Positions 40,857-49,941 are shown, counted from the first letter of the stretch. The stretch: 56,591 nucleotides of DNA from Phycisphaeraceae bacterium (GCA_029260655.1 JAJDCU010000027.1:1-56591); one strand, 5' to 3'. Translations and numbers: made by a program. The notes: a model not told the origin generated them from the letters alone.

Positions 40857-41711
40857 ATGTTAGGTAAGTGGATTAAACGCGGTGTGATCGCGACCGTGGG
40901 GCTGACCCTGGTCGGCGGTCTGTTGTTCGGCAAGGACCTGGTCAGCTATGTCAAGAGCTCGGCTCACGCGGTCCAGGGGCACGTCAAGAGCAGCGTGCCG
41001 ATCGAGTTCGAGCTGACCCGGGCCCGTGATCTTCTCGATGAGATCATCCCCGAGATGCACGCGAACGTCCGGCGGATCGCGACCGAGGAGGTCGAGTTGG
41101 CATCGCTCAAGGCCGACATCCAGGCCAGCAATGAGAAGCTCACCCAAGAGCGTGCCCGTGTAGCGAAGCTTCGGAACGTGGTCGGCGTGGAACTCGCCAG
41201 CTACCGCGTCGGTGGGCGCAAGTACACCCATGAGCAGGTGGTCGAAGACCTGTCTCGCCGGTTCGACCGTGTCAAGGAGGCCGAGATCATTTTAGCCGGC
41301 AAGGAGCGTCTGCTGACCCAGCGCGAGGCGACCCTGGCTGCTGCGGAGCAGATGCTTGCGAAGACCCGCTCGCAGAAGTCGCTGCTGCAGGACAAGATCG
41401 AATCGCTGGCGAGCCAACACCGGTTGGTGCAGGCGGCGGCGGTCGGGTCACACATGGAGATGGACAACAGCAAGCTAGCGCAGACCGAGAAGCTGATCAA
41501 CCAGATCAAGAAGCGTCTTGATGTGGCCGAGCGCGTGCTGGCGCGTGAGTCGGAGTTTGTCCAGCCGATCGAGGTCAGCGTGGTCGATGAAGTCGATCTG
41601 TTGGCGCAGGTGGACGAGTATCTGTACGGCCCGGCTGAAATATCAGCCGAGCTTCCCGGCGAGGCGGCCGACGAAGCGTCGCGGCTGGCCGAGGCCGGCT
41701 CGCTTAATTAA
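40857..41711 (+). CDS. Membrane-anchored coiled-coil protein, PspA-like in build
   Basis: ATG 40857 lies 8 bases after AAAGGAG. The 284-residue protein has one N-terminal membrane helix (about 8-26) and then a long alpha-helical coiled coil with Glu/Lys/Arg/Gln-rich heptads (about 50-235). The C-terminal tail is acidic (EISAELPGEAADEASRLAEAG). Blocks such as TREATLAAAEQMLAKT resemble phage-shock-protein A-like scaffolds, but I cannot confirm the family. It is probably anchored with the coil in one compartment as a scaffold or sensor. It is the first gene of the kinase/sigma locus, though 171 bases with two hairpins separate it from the next gene. Confidence 0.75.
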   Translation: MLGKWIKRGVIATVGLTLVGGLLFGKDLVSYVKSSAHAVQGHVKSSVPIEFELTRARDLLDEIIPEMHANVRRIATEEVELASLKADIQASNEKLTQERARVAKLRNVVGVELASYRVGGRKYTHEQVVEDLSRRFDRVKEAEIILAGKERLLTQREATLAAAEQMLAKTRSQKSLLQDKIESLASQHRLVQAAAVGSHMEMDNSKLAQTEKLINQIKKRLDVAERVLARESEFVQPIEVSVVDEVDLLAQVDEYLYGPAEISAELPGEAADEASRLAEAGSLN

Positions 41712-41731
41712 AAGCTGATGCGGTCCTCGGG

Positions 41732-41816
41732 CCGCCGGGTTGCGGTGTAGCGCCCGGCGGTGCGGGGGCACTAACTGAAACATCCCGTTCGGCCGGCGAA
41801 ACACCCGACCGGACGG
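41732..41816 (+). promoter_or_regulatory. Two GC-rich hairpins between the first and second genes of the signalling locus
   Basis: The first stem is CCGCCGGG / CCCGGCGG (41732-41739 with 41753-41760). The second pairs CCGTTCGGCCGG with CCGACCGGACGG (41785-41796 with 41805-41816; 11 of 12 pairs). Neither has a T tract. They could slow RNases or attenuate transcription so the first gene is made in excess. Confidence 0.5.
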
Positions 41817-41882
41817 ATTGAAAAGAACGATCTGTCAGGGACTTATCCGGGGAGTTGGGCGGACAGCGTAGGAGCCTGCAAG

Positions 41883-42116
41883 ATGAACGCGACGGAATCC
41901 AACCTGCTTGTCCGGGCCGATCAGATGAACGAATCCACATTGATACGGCTGGAAGACTGGGAGTTGGCGCACCTGCGATTGGCGATGCTGCACCAGGTCA
42001 AGGAGACACTCGAGGCGTCCCTGGTTGATTGTGCCCATGGGGCCGATGAAGGGTGCGCGTTGTCTGACCGAGATCATGAGCCTGTCCAGGTGTGCGTGTC
42101 GGAGGACCCACGGTGA
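41883..42116 (+). CDS. Small acidic protein of the signalling locus, unknown
   Basis: This 77-residue acidic protein (MNATESNLLVRADQ...) is helical in its middle (LEDWELAHLRLAMLHQVKETLEASL) and has two Cys. No family is recognised. GGAG lies about 9 bases before ATG 41883. Its TGA overlaps the GTG start of the TPR/FHA-like gene (GTGA), a common sign of translational coupling. This supports it being real. Confidence 0.6.
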   Translation: MNATESNLLVRADQMNESTLIRLEDWELAHLRLAMLHQVKETLEASLVDCAHGADEGCALSDRDHEPVQVCVSEDPR

Positions 42117-43696
42117 CTTTCCTGCGAGTCAAACAAGCGCAGATCGCCCTGGCCGACGGTCGGCTTGACGAGGCGCACGAGCTACTTAGCCGTGACGAAG
42201 TGCGTTCGCATCGTCACGGTCAGCGTCTTACGACGAAGCTGGTTAAGGCCTACGTCAAGCGTGGCCGAACACACCTGCAAGAGGGGCGTCTACCCGAGGC
42301 GCTAGCTGATTGCGAGAAGGCCGGCTCGCTCGGCGGGCATGGGGCCGAGGTCGGCGAGCTGCGCCAAGAGGTCATCGCACAAATGGATGCTCGGCGTAGC
42401 GAATCACAGCGCCGGGTGTTGACGCTGGGGGCCGCGAATCAACACGCACGGGCGGGGTTTCTCTCCGCCGGGGAATCGATGCTGCGCGACGTCAACGGTA
42501 AGAACACACAGGTTTTGCAGGCGCAGCAATCGTTCGAGCTTCACCGCGCCAAGGCGGACGCGTCGCTGGAGCGAGCCGAGGCGGCGCTTAAGCGAGAGGA
42601 CTGGTCTGCGGCCGGGCATCATTTGGCCGAAGCACGCCGCCTGCGTCCCTATGATCGCCGGACCGATTCGTTGGCCGGTCGGCTCTCGGATAAGGCGGCG
42701 GCGCAGATAGGCGATGCGATCCGGCGCGGCCGGGTCGATTCGGCCGAGGCGCTGCTGCGTGCGGTAGCGCCGGTAGCAGGCGATCGGTTGGCGTTGCGTG
42801 AACTGCGCGAGGTGGTCGACCAGGCGGCCGGTGCGTCGTCGGCGTTTGCTCGGGGTGACGCCAGGTCGGCCGGGCGAGCCCTGCGCCGGGTCAAGGCCCT
42901 GATGCCCGAGGCGAATTGGGTCGGCGAGGCGATCAAGTTGGCCGACCGGATCGCGGAAAGCCGGGACGAGCTGGAAGCCGGCCCGCTTGGGCTGATCTCG
43001 AAGTCATACGCCCCAGACATCACCGCCGACACGCAACCGCTTGCACCGCCAACACCACAATCGGGCCCGGACCCCGCGATCCCGTATCATCATGGGCTTG
43101 GGAGCCACGACTTGTTGCCGAAGCACTTTCTAATCCAGGTTGACGGCTCGGGCTCGGCGCTAACGTCGTGCGAGGGTATGGTGACGATCGGCCCGATCAG
43201 CTCGAAGGATCGGCCGCAGATCGGCCTGATCGCCGACCCCGGCGTCCCGACCGTGACCCTCCAGCGCGTGCAGGACGATTATTTCCTCCGATGCAAAAGA
43301 ACGGTGAACGTCAACGGCAAGCCGACCAACGACCGGCTGCTCAGTGATGGAGACAAGATCGAATTGTCGCCGCGTTGCCGATTCAGGTTCCGCCTGCCGC
43401 ACGCGGCGAGCACCACGGCTGTGATCGAGTTGACCGGCGCCCGTCTGGTCCGTGGCGATATCAAGCGGATCGTGCTGATGGACCGGCAAATGGTGCTCGG
43501 TGCGGGCCCAGCCTGCCACATCCGGGCCGAAGGCGCGGATAAGCCTATCATTCTCTGTATCCGCGACGGCCGGCTGGTCTGCCAGTCGCCGCAGACAGTG
43601 AAGGTGGGGGCAGATCCCTACGACCCCTCGGCGGGTGTCCCGATGGACACGCCCGTGACTGTGGGTGCGGTTTCGTTTCGTATCACGGAGGCATGA
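42113..43696 (+). CDS. TPR-like and FHA-like domain protein
   Basis: GTG 42113 lies 7 bases after GGAGG and overlaps the upstream stop. The 527-residue protein has TPR/helical repeats (QIALADGRLDEAHELLSRDEV, GRTHLQEGRLPEALADCEKAG, AALKREDWSAAGHHLAEARRLRP). A Pro-rich linker follows, then a C-terminal beta-rich region with FHA-like blocks: VTIGPISSKDRPQIGLIADPGVPTVTL, VNVNGKPTNDRLLSDGDKIEL, and a second MVLGAGPACHIRAEG...VGADP unit. FHA domains bind phosphothreonine, which fits the kinase encoded next. No signal peptide or membrane segment is seen, so it should be cytoplasmic. Confidence 0.72.
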   Translation: MTFLRVKQAQIALADGRLDEAHELLSRDEVRSHRHGQRLTTKLVKAYVKRGRTHLQEGRLPEALADCEKAGSLGGHGAEVGELRQEVIAQMDARRSESQRRVLTLGAANQHARAGFLSAGESMLRDVNGKNTQVLQAQQSFELHRAKADASLERAEAALKREDWSAAGHHLAEARRLRPYDRRTDSLAGRLSDKAAAQIGDAIRRGRVDSAEALLRAVAPVAGDRLALRELREVVDQAAGASSAFARGDARSAGRALRRVKALMPEANWVGEAIKLADRIAESRDELEAGPLGLISKSYAPDITADTQPLAPPTPQSGPDPAIPYHHGLGSHDLLPKHFLIQVDGSGSALTSCEGMVTIGPISSKDRPQIGLIADPGVPTVTLQRVQDDYFLRCKRTVNVNGKPTNDRLLSDGDKIELSPRCRFRFRLPHAASTTAVIELTGARLVRGDIKRIVLMDRQMVLGAGPACHIRAEGADKPIILCIRDGRLVCQSPQTVKVGADPYDPSAGVPMDTPVTVGAVSFRITEA

Positions 43697-43750
43697 CAGG
43701 TTACAGACGGCAAAGGCATGGCCGGCATTCAAGCCGGCGGGACTAAGACG

Positions 43751-46339
43751 ATGCACACATACCAATACCAACCCGGCGACACGCCCCTGGAGGGCTACAC
43801 GATCAAGAGCGCCGCGGGCCACGGCGGGTTCGGCGAGGTGTATTACGCCGTCAGCGACGCCGGGCGGGAGGTCGCGCTCAAGGCGGTTCAGGGCTACGAA
43901 CAGATCGAGCTGCGCGGCATCAGCCAGTGCATGAACCTCAAGAACCCGCACCTGGTCACCATCTTCGACGTCAAGCACAACGACAAGAACCAGCCCTTCG
44001 TGTTGATGGAATACGTCGCGGGTCCGTCGCTCGCCGATCTGATTGATGAGTCGCCCGGCGGTCTGGGCGCGCAGAAGACCGCGTTCTTCCTCCGCGAAAT
44101 CGCCAAGGGGCTTTCCTACCTGCACGATCACGGCATCGTCCACCGCGACCTTAAGCCAGCGAATATCTTCTACGAAAACGGCTACGTCAAGATCGGAGAC
44201 TACGGCCTGAGCAAGGCCATCAACGCCGACCACCATCAGAGCCAGACCGTCACCGTAGGGACCGTCCACTACATGGCCCCCGAGGTCGGCGCCGGGAAGT
44301 ACGACCGCAGCATCGACATCTACGCGATGGGCGTGGTCGTTTACGAGATGCTCACCGGCAAGGTCCCGTTCCAGGGCGATACCCCAAGCGAAATCCTGAT
44401 GAAGCACCTGTCGGCCAAGCCCGACCTCGACGAAATCGAAGAGCCTTTCCGGGAAGCGATTCACAAGGCGATGGACAAGGACCCCACGAAGCGCTACCAG
44501 AGCGTCAACGAGATGGTCCAGACGGTCTTCGGCGAAGCGCGTATGAAACAGAGCATGGCCAGCTACTCGGCGGCTGACCTGAGCATGGCCGCGGCGCATG
44601 TCGGCAGGAAGGTCCGCGTCGGCGGCGCGGGCGCTGCCAGCTCTGGCGCGGATATCGCGGGGTACGGGCAAGCCACCAGCCCCGCGCACGCCGGCCCGCC
44701 CCCTGAGAAAAGCACGATGTACCAGGCGGGTAGGGCCTACGGCCGGGCGTTCCATGATCGGGGGCGCAGGGTGCCAAGTCTTGCCGACCCGCTGCGCGAC
44801 CCGATGCGCCCGGGGCAGCGGCGCACACTTTCAGCGATCGCATTGGGGGTGGTCGCACTAGGCGCCGGTCTCCTGGCCGGGGCCGGTGCTCAGCAGGAAC
44901 AGATGTTCATGCTGTTCGCCTTCACCGCGTCGCTGGGTGCGGTATTCGGGCTTTCGATCGCACGCAGACGATTGCTGCCGACGCTCGAGGATGAACCGAT
45001 GCTTGCTCGGCGTGTGACTGTCGGCGGGATGGCGATCTTCGTCTCGGGGCTGTTGGCGTTTCTGGGTACGTCATCGTTCATCGGGGGTTGGGATGCGCCC
45101 CAGACCATGACCATCCTGACCCTCGCCGGCCCGTTGTTGCTCATGGACTGGATCAAGGCGATGTCACCCGGCCGGTCGCAACGTCTATCGTTCGGCTCGG
45201 CGTTCAGCGCAGGGCTGCTGGGCTGGATCGCGTCATGGTTCTTCAGCGACATGAGCTCGCTGCTTGCGATCGGTATCCCCGCCGCGGTCATGCTCGGCAC
45301 ACAGGCGCTCAGCCCGTTCGACCCGACCGTCACCGAGGACTGGGCTGTTGATGACGACGATGTAGATCCCGGGTCCGCGCACTGGACACCGGCAGATGCT
45401 GATCTACGCCGTGGGGACGATCACGGACGCAGAAAACACAAGGCGGCTCACGCGACCGAGCAGGTCAACGCCTACTCCGCCGTGATCACCAGCAACACAT
45501 CTTCCAAGAGCCGACTGATCGCGCTGCTGTTGTCGCTTGTCCCATTCGTGACGGGGACCCCGATCTTTGGTTTGCACCGGTTCTATGCCGGCAAGATCGG
45601 CACAGGGATCCTCTGGCTCCTGACTTTCGGGTTGTTTGGGATCGGTCAACTGATCGACATCATTATGATCGCCTGCGGCACGTTCAAGGACGCCGCCGGC
45701 AAGCCCATAGCCGTTTGGCAGCCGGGTCACCACGGCAGCATTAATCCTTTGCACGCGCACAAGCGTGCGCCCCAGCCGCCGCATGCACCGCTGTTTCCCA
45801 GTTTCATCAGCGTCGTGCTCTCACTGATCGCGTCGCTGATGATGCTAGTCGGATTGACGATCGGCCTGGGCCTGGTACTGCAACTGCCCGAGGCGGTCGC
45901 AGCCGATATGCTTGCCCCGGGACTCAGTACAAACATGAATAAGTTGTTTGGGTACGACGGTTGGCCGGGCCTGATGCAGGGCGCCGGGCTCCCGCTGTCC
46001 TTTGGGTTGCTAGGCCTCGGCGGTGTCCTGTTGACCGCCGCCAGAAGACTCGAGGGCGTGCCCCACATGCTCCGCGCGATATCCGGCGCCGGTGGATTGA
46101 TGCTGGCGATGGGCATCGGGACCGGTTTGATGAACAACAACCACCACGTCTGGGAAATAGTCGCGCCCGAGATCCGGGCCGACCGGATCGGCCCGGCCGT
46201 GGAATTGTTCTTAAACAGCACCGACCAGGCGGCGGGTGTGTTTGCCCTCGTCTTCCTGGCCGCATCGGTCCTGATCCTGGCCTGGCCACCGAAACCACAG
46301 AGGGTCACCGTCGGACAATCAGCCGAGGAAGGAGCGTAA
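43751..46339 (+). CDS. Ser/Thr protein kinase with multiple membrane helices and a TM2 domain
   Basis: The 862-residue protein (from ATG 43751; ATG 43718 adds 11 residues) has an N-terminal Hanks-type kinase. It carries the Gly-rich GHGGFGEVY, Lys44 in VALK, HRDLKPAN (131-138), DYG at 150-152 in place of DFG, and a GTVHYMAPE activation segment. A linker of about 110 residues leads to five or more helices (from about 370), then a TM2 domain (LIALLLSLVP...GLHRFYAGKIGTGILW...) and more helices to the end. The kinase faces the cytoplasm, with helices as sensor or partner surface. It ends 3 bases before the next gene. Confidence 0.92.
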   Translation: MHTYQYQPGDTPLEGYTIKSAAGHGGFGEVYYAVSDAGREVALKAVQGYEQIELRGISQCMNLKNPHLVTIFDVKHNDKNQPFVLMEYVAGPSLADLIDESPGGLGAQKTAFFLREIAKGLSYLHDHGIVHRDLKPANIFYENGYVKIGDYGLSKAINADHHQSQTVTVGTVHYMAPEVGAGKYDRSIDIYAMGVVVYEMLTGKVPFQGDTPSEILMKHLSAKPDLDEIEEPFREAIHKAMDKDPTKRYQSVNEMVQTVFGEARMKQSMASYSAADLSMAAAHVGRKVRVGGAGAASSGADIAGYGQATSPAHAGPPPEKSTMYQAGRAYGRAFHDRGRRVPSLADPLRDPMRPGQRRTLSAIALGVVALGAGLLAGAGAQQEQMFMLFAFTASLGAVFGLSIARRRLLPTLEDEPMLARRVTVGGMAIFVSGLLAFLGTSSFIGGWDAPQTMTILTLAGPLLLMDWIKAMSPGRSQRLSFGSAFSAGLLGWIASWFFSDMSSLLAIGIPAAVMLGTQALSPFDPTVTEDWAVDDDDVDPGSAHWTPADADLRRGDDHGRRKHKAAHATEQVNAYSAVITSNTSSKSRLIALLLSLVPFVTGTPIFGLHRFYAGKIGTGILWLLTFGLFGIGQLIDIIMIACGTFKDAAGKPIAVWQPGHHGSINPLHAHKRAPQPPHAPLFPSFISVVLSLIASLMMLVGLTIGLGLVLQLPEAVAADMLAPGLSTNMNKLFGYDGWPGLMQGAGLPLSFGLLGLGGVLLTAARRLEGVPHMLRAISGAGGLMLAMGIGTGLMNNNHHVWEIVAPEIRADRIGPAVELFLNSTDQAAGVFALVFLAASVLILAWPPKPQRVTVGQSAEEGA

Positions 46340-46342
46340 GCG

Positions 46343-47752
46343 ATGACATATAGCGTTGGTATTTTGGGCTTATTACTTCTCCTGGCTCTTGGCCTGGGCG
46401 GGTTGCTCTTCGTCGCTGTGTTGATCGCGATCATCGTCAAGGCGTTGAGCAAGAGCCGAAGTGCGGGCCATGTGTTTGCCGGGGGGTTTGCGGCGGTTTT
46501 GGCATTATTGATAGTCGGCTCGGTTGTGGGCCTGTTTATAGGTATGTTCTCCGTACAAAGAAAAGCTGTTGTCTCTCACACACCGTCCTATACAAATGAT
46601 AGAGCCGTGGTCGATCTGATGATCGCGGAGAACGGTCAGGCAAGTGTGCCGGCCAACCAGTCCCAAGACGTCACCGGATTGGTGAGCGTGCCCCCACAGC
46701 AAGCACAGCAGAGCACCGGCATCACGGTCGCGGGCACCCCGTGGACCAACGCGGTCGAGGAGTTTCAAGACTTCGAGGCGGACGTTTATCCGTCGCTTGA
46801 GTCCGCGGCCGAGGCACTGGGAAGGCGTGTCGGTGCGCGGCTGAAGAAATCGTCCGACACGGGTGATGGCGATAAACAATCCATCTATGTCTGGCATGAC
46901 ACCGAGAGCCAGACATTTTCATCGCCAAGAGGCGAACCGGTCATCTCACGCGACATACTCGATGCGGTGGCTGCTGGGTTGAGGCAGAAGCTCGACGATC
47001 CAGCGTATGTCTCAGTCGAAAGGCCCGTATCCGGGATAGTGGTGCGTGTGGCGATTCAGGAAATTGACTTCGATCATCGCAGCAACCGCTGGGGGCGACA
47101 TGCCCTGTCAAGCTCAGGCGGGCTTGCGCTACGGGTCGAAGCGCCGGGCGGGCCGTTCTCGGTCTCCACGCGCTTCGTGGATGCGCCCTGGGTTGAGGAC
47201 CGCAACATCTTTGGCCCTGAATACGCTGGCGATTGGCTGGTCGCCTACTCCGGTGGCGCACATACCACGCACGATGGGGCCAAGCAGGATGCGCTTGCCG
47301 CTGCCAGCGAATCCCTGCTGCCTCTGGCACGGGCGAGGATCCAGAAGCTCCCCGCATCTGATCAACACAACTTCATCCGGCAGATACAGAAGAACCCCGA
47401 CTGGTTGCGTGACCGTATCTCTGCCGAACTGGTCTCGGGTAATCAGATGATGCACCGGTTTGCGCAGCGTTATGATCGGCCGTACGGCGCGACGATCTGG
47501 CGAGAAGCGATCCTGGTCGATGCTTCGTCCGTAAAGGTCGAGACCATAGCCCGCTCTCTGATACAAGGTGTTGAATCGCGCGTTGCGCACACCCGGACAA
47601 CCTTCCTCTCCTTCGTGGGCCTAGGTGTGCTGGTGTTCGGGACATACCTGTTTCTGAATATGGCAACGAAGGGGTATTATGTCTGGGCCCTGCGCTTCGC
47701 CGCCGTCGGAGGGCTGGCCGTTGCGGGTTTCGTGGTGACGCATCTACTGTAA
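46343..47752 (+). CDS. Large membrane protein of the signalling locus, unknown
   Basis: The 469-residue protein has two N-terminal helices (about 8-33 and 46-68), a soluble domain of about 320 residues (probably extracytoplasmic), and two C-terminal helices (about 423-441 and 450-466). The soluble region includes ESQTFSSPRGEPVISRDIL, VRVAIQEIDFDHRSNRWG and VDAPWVEDRNIFGPEYAGDWLVAYSGG. No known domain is recognised. AAGGAG precedes ATG 46343, and the kinase stop is 3 bases upstream. A topology with a domain outside the cytoplasmic membrane suits a sensor, but that is inference. Confidence 0.72.
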   Translation: MTYSVGILGLLLLLALGLGGLLFVAVLIAIIVKALSKSRSAGHVFAGGFAAVLALLIVGSVVGLFIGMFSVQRKAVVSHTPSYTNDRAVVDLMIAENGQASVPANQSQDVTGLVSVPPQQAQQSTGITVAGTPWTNAVEEFQDFEADVYPSLESAAEALGRRVGARLKKSSDTGDGDKQSIYVWHDTESQTFSSPRGEPVISRDILDAVAAGLRQKLDDPAYVSVERPVSGIVVRVAIQEIDFDHRSNRWGRHALSSSGGLALRVEAPGGPFSVSTRFVDAPWVEDRNIFGPEYAGDWLVAYSGGAHTTHDGAKQDALAAASESLLPLARARIQKLPASDQHNFIRQIQKNPDWLRDRISAELVSGNQMMHRFAQRYDRPYGATIWREAILVDASSVKVETIARSLIQGVESRVAHTRTTFLSFVGLGVLVFGTYLFLNMATKGYYVWALRFAAVGGLAVAGFVVTHLL

Positions 47753-47776
47753 CGGGGGTTTGATCGACCGACCGGC

Positions 47777-48688
47777 ATGAACGGACTTTCAGAGGCCGAA
47801 CGATTCCTGCTCGACGCGGTGCGTCGGGGGGATGAACAGGGCTGGCCGCAACTGGTGGACCGCTACCAGGGGCGGTTGCTGGCGTTTGCGCGCAGCCGGG
47901 TCCGTAGCGCTACCGATGCCGAGGACCTCGTGCAGGAGACGTTCATCGGGCTGCTGCGAGGGCTCGAAAGGTTCCGAGGCGATTCGAGCCTGGAGACGTA
48001 CCTCTTCTCGATCCTGCGTCGGCGGATCATCGATTCGCACCGCGGCAAGGCCCGGGCCGTGTGCCTCTTAAACGACATCACAGGAAGCGGTGGCGGCGGC
48101 GATGACAGCGACCCCGGGCCCGAATCACGCCTGCCCGCGCCCGACCCGACCGCGAGCTGGTACGCCAGGCGCGATGAACAGCACGACGCGTACCGGAGCG
48201 TACTGGCGATGGCGGTCGGCGAGCTGGTACGGGGCTACAAAACATCCTTGAATTTCCGGGAGCTGAAGATCATCGAGCTGCTGTTTTACGCCCAGCTAAA
48301 GAACGCCCAGGTCGCCCAGGCGGTCGGTGTCGAAGACGGCCACGTCGCGACGGTCAAGCACCGCAGCCTCGCACGCATCCGAAAACATCTGCTGGACCAC
48401 GCCGAGGGCCTTTCGCAATCCCACATCGACCCGCCGGACGCGCTGCTGACCGAGGTCTGGGAAGGCCACCGCCTAAGCTGTCCAAAGCGCAGCACCATCG
48501 GCGGCTATCATTTGGGCACCCTCGAAGATGCCTGGACGGACTACGTCGACTTCCATCTCAACAAGCTCGGCTGCCGGTTCTGCCTGGCCAACCTACACGA
48601 CCTGCAAGCCAGCGACGACCAGGCCCAACTCGACCGGGTCCGCCAACGCATCCTGCAATCGACCGTGGGGTTTTTCAAGAAAAGCTGA
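47777..48688 (+). CDS. ECF-type sigma factor with C-terminal Cys/His-rich extension
   Basis: The 303-residue protein has a sigma-2 region (ATDAEDLVQETFIGLLRGLERFRG...LETYLFSILRRRIIDSHRG, about 44-90) and a sigma-4 helix-turn-helix (ELKIIELLFYAQLKNAQVAQAVGVEDGHVATVKHRSLARIR, about 162-202). Typical ECF factors are about 190 residues; this one has a C-terminal extension with Cys235, His245, His260, Cys266, Cys269 and His274 (GCRFCLANLHDL). The H-x5-C-x2-C layout recalls the H-x3-C-x2-C of zinc-binding anti-sigma domains. It is last in the kinase locus, so it is probably the output. Confidence 0.85.
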   Translation: MNGLSEAERFLLDAVRRGDEQGWPQLVDRYQGRLLAFARSRVRSATDAEDLVQETFIGLLRGLERFRGDSSLETYLFSILRRRIIDSHRGKARAVCLLNDITGSGGGGDDSDPGPESRLPAPDPTASWYARRDEQHDAYRSVLAMAVGELVRGYKTSLNFRELKIIELLFYAQLKNAQVAQAVGVEDGHVATVKHRSLARIRKHLLDHAEGLSQSHIDPPDALLTEVWEGHRLSCPKRSTIGGYHLGTLEDAWTDYVDFHLNKLGCRFCLANLHDLQASDDQAQLDRVRQRILQSTVGFFKKS

Positions 48689-48754
48689 GCCCGCAACTAC
48701 CTCGCGGCCGGCAAATGTGCAAACGAAACACCGGGTTCAGAAAAGAGCGCCTGC

Positions 48755-49894
48755 TCAAGCCTCCGGCATCACCGGTAGTGTCACAAGCGCATCACGTTTG
48801 CGAGACATGAGGGAATTGGGGGCGTCGGCGATGGGGTGGCCCGGGCCGTGGGACGTGGCGGTGGCGGGCTCGGCTTCGTGCTCGACCTCGTCGAAGGTGG
48901 TGTAGCCAAGGCCTAAATCCTTGAGCATCTGGTGGTCGTCTTTGGGGGATCGGCCGAAGGTCGTGAGGTAGTTGCCGATCAGGAAGCTGGACCCGCCGGC
49001 GAAGAAGATCCAGCTCTGCATGTCACGGAGGATCTTCTCCCTGCCGCCTGCGATTTTCAGCTCACGGTCGGGGAGGATGAACCGGAACACGGCGATGATC
49101 TGCAGCGCCTCCAGCGGCTCAAGCGGCGTGGTCTTCTCGTAGAGCGGCGTGCCCTGCATCGCGTTGAGGAAGTTGATCGGGACGACGTCAGCGCCCAGAT
49201 CGCGCAGCTCCAATGCCACATCGATGCGGTCGTCCCAGTCCTCGCCCATCCCGAAGATCCCGCCGGAGCAGACCGAGAGCCCGGCTGCCTTGGCGGTCTG
49301 GATCGTGCGCTTGCGGTCGTCGTAGGTGTGGGTGCTGATGACGCTGGGGAAGAAGCGTTCGCTGGTTTCGAGGTTGTGGTTGATCCGCTTTACGCCCATG
49401 GCTTTGAGGCGTTTCGCCTGGGGCTCGGTGAGTTCGCCGAGGGTGGCGCAGGGGCGGATCGTGCCTTGGTCGGCGGTCTTTTTAAAGAACGGCTCGAGCC
49501 AATCGAGTTCGCGGTCGGTCGGACCGCGGCCGGAGTTGACGATCCCGAAACTGGAGGCCCCGTTTTTTTCCGCTTCCGCCGCCGCTTCATGCATCTGATG
49601 GACCGACATCTTGTCGGGGCTGACGTGGGTCTTGTAGTGCTTGGACTGGGCGCAGTAGCCGCAGTCCTCGCTGCACGCGCCGACCTTGCCGGTGACGATC
49701 GAGCAGAACTTGACCTGCCGGCCGACGAAGCGGATGCGGATCTTGTTGGCCCAGTAGAACAGGTCGTAAAGCTCGTCCCCGGTTGCCCGCGCGAGGGTTT
49801 GAGCCTGGGTCCGGTCGATTGGGTGGCCGGCGAGAACCTGCTGGGCGATATCGGCGATCGATCCGTCCAGCGGGCCGGGGTTCGTCTGAATCAT
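48755..49894 (-). CDS. bioB: Biotin synthase
   Basis: The 379-residue radical SAM enzyme inserts sulfur into dethiobiotin. The [4Fe-4S] motif is CSEDCGYC (Cys74, Cys78, Cys81). [2Fe-2S] ligands are visible in IRPCATLGE, GLSVCSGGIFGMGE and the Arg of KIAGGRE. Length is slightly longer than the usual 320-350, from a C-terminal tail of about 45 residues rich in Glu, Ala and Pro. No other biotin genes are nearby. GGGATG upstream gives a weak ribosome site at ATG 49894. Confidence 0.94.
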   Translation of the reverse strand: MIQTNPGPLDGSIADIAQQVLAGHPIDRTQAQTLARATGDELYDLFYWANKIRIRFVGRQVKFCSIVTGKVGACSEDCGYCAQSKHYKTHVSPDKMSVHQMHEAAAEAEKNGASSFGIVNSGRGPTDRELDWLEPFFKKTADQGTIRPCATLGELTEPQAKRLKAMGVKRINHNLETSERFFPSVISTHTYDDRKRTIQTAKAAGLSVCSGGIFGMGEDWDDRIDVALELRDLGADVVPINFLNAMQGTPLYEKTTPLEPLEALQIIAVFRFILPDRELKIAGGREKILRDMQSWIFFAGGSSFLIGNYLTTFGRSPKDDHQMLKDLGLGYTTFDEVEHEAEPATATSHGPGHPIADAPNSLMSRKRDALVTLPVMPEA

Positions 49895-49941
49895 GTGGCG
49901 ATCATCCCTGATGCGCTTGTTCTGGGCTGATGTTGAGCCTG

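Noticed and set aside
43160-44755. 531-codon frame antisense to the FHA-like and kinase genes
   Set aside because: It mirrors two well-supported genes and has no features of its own.
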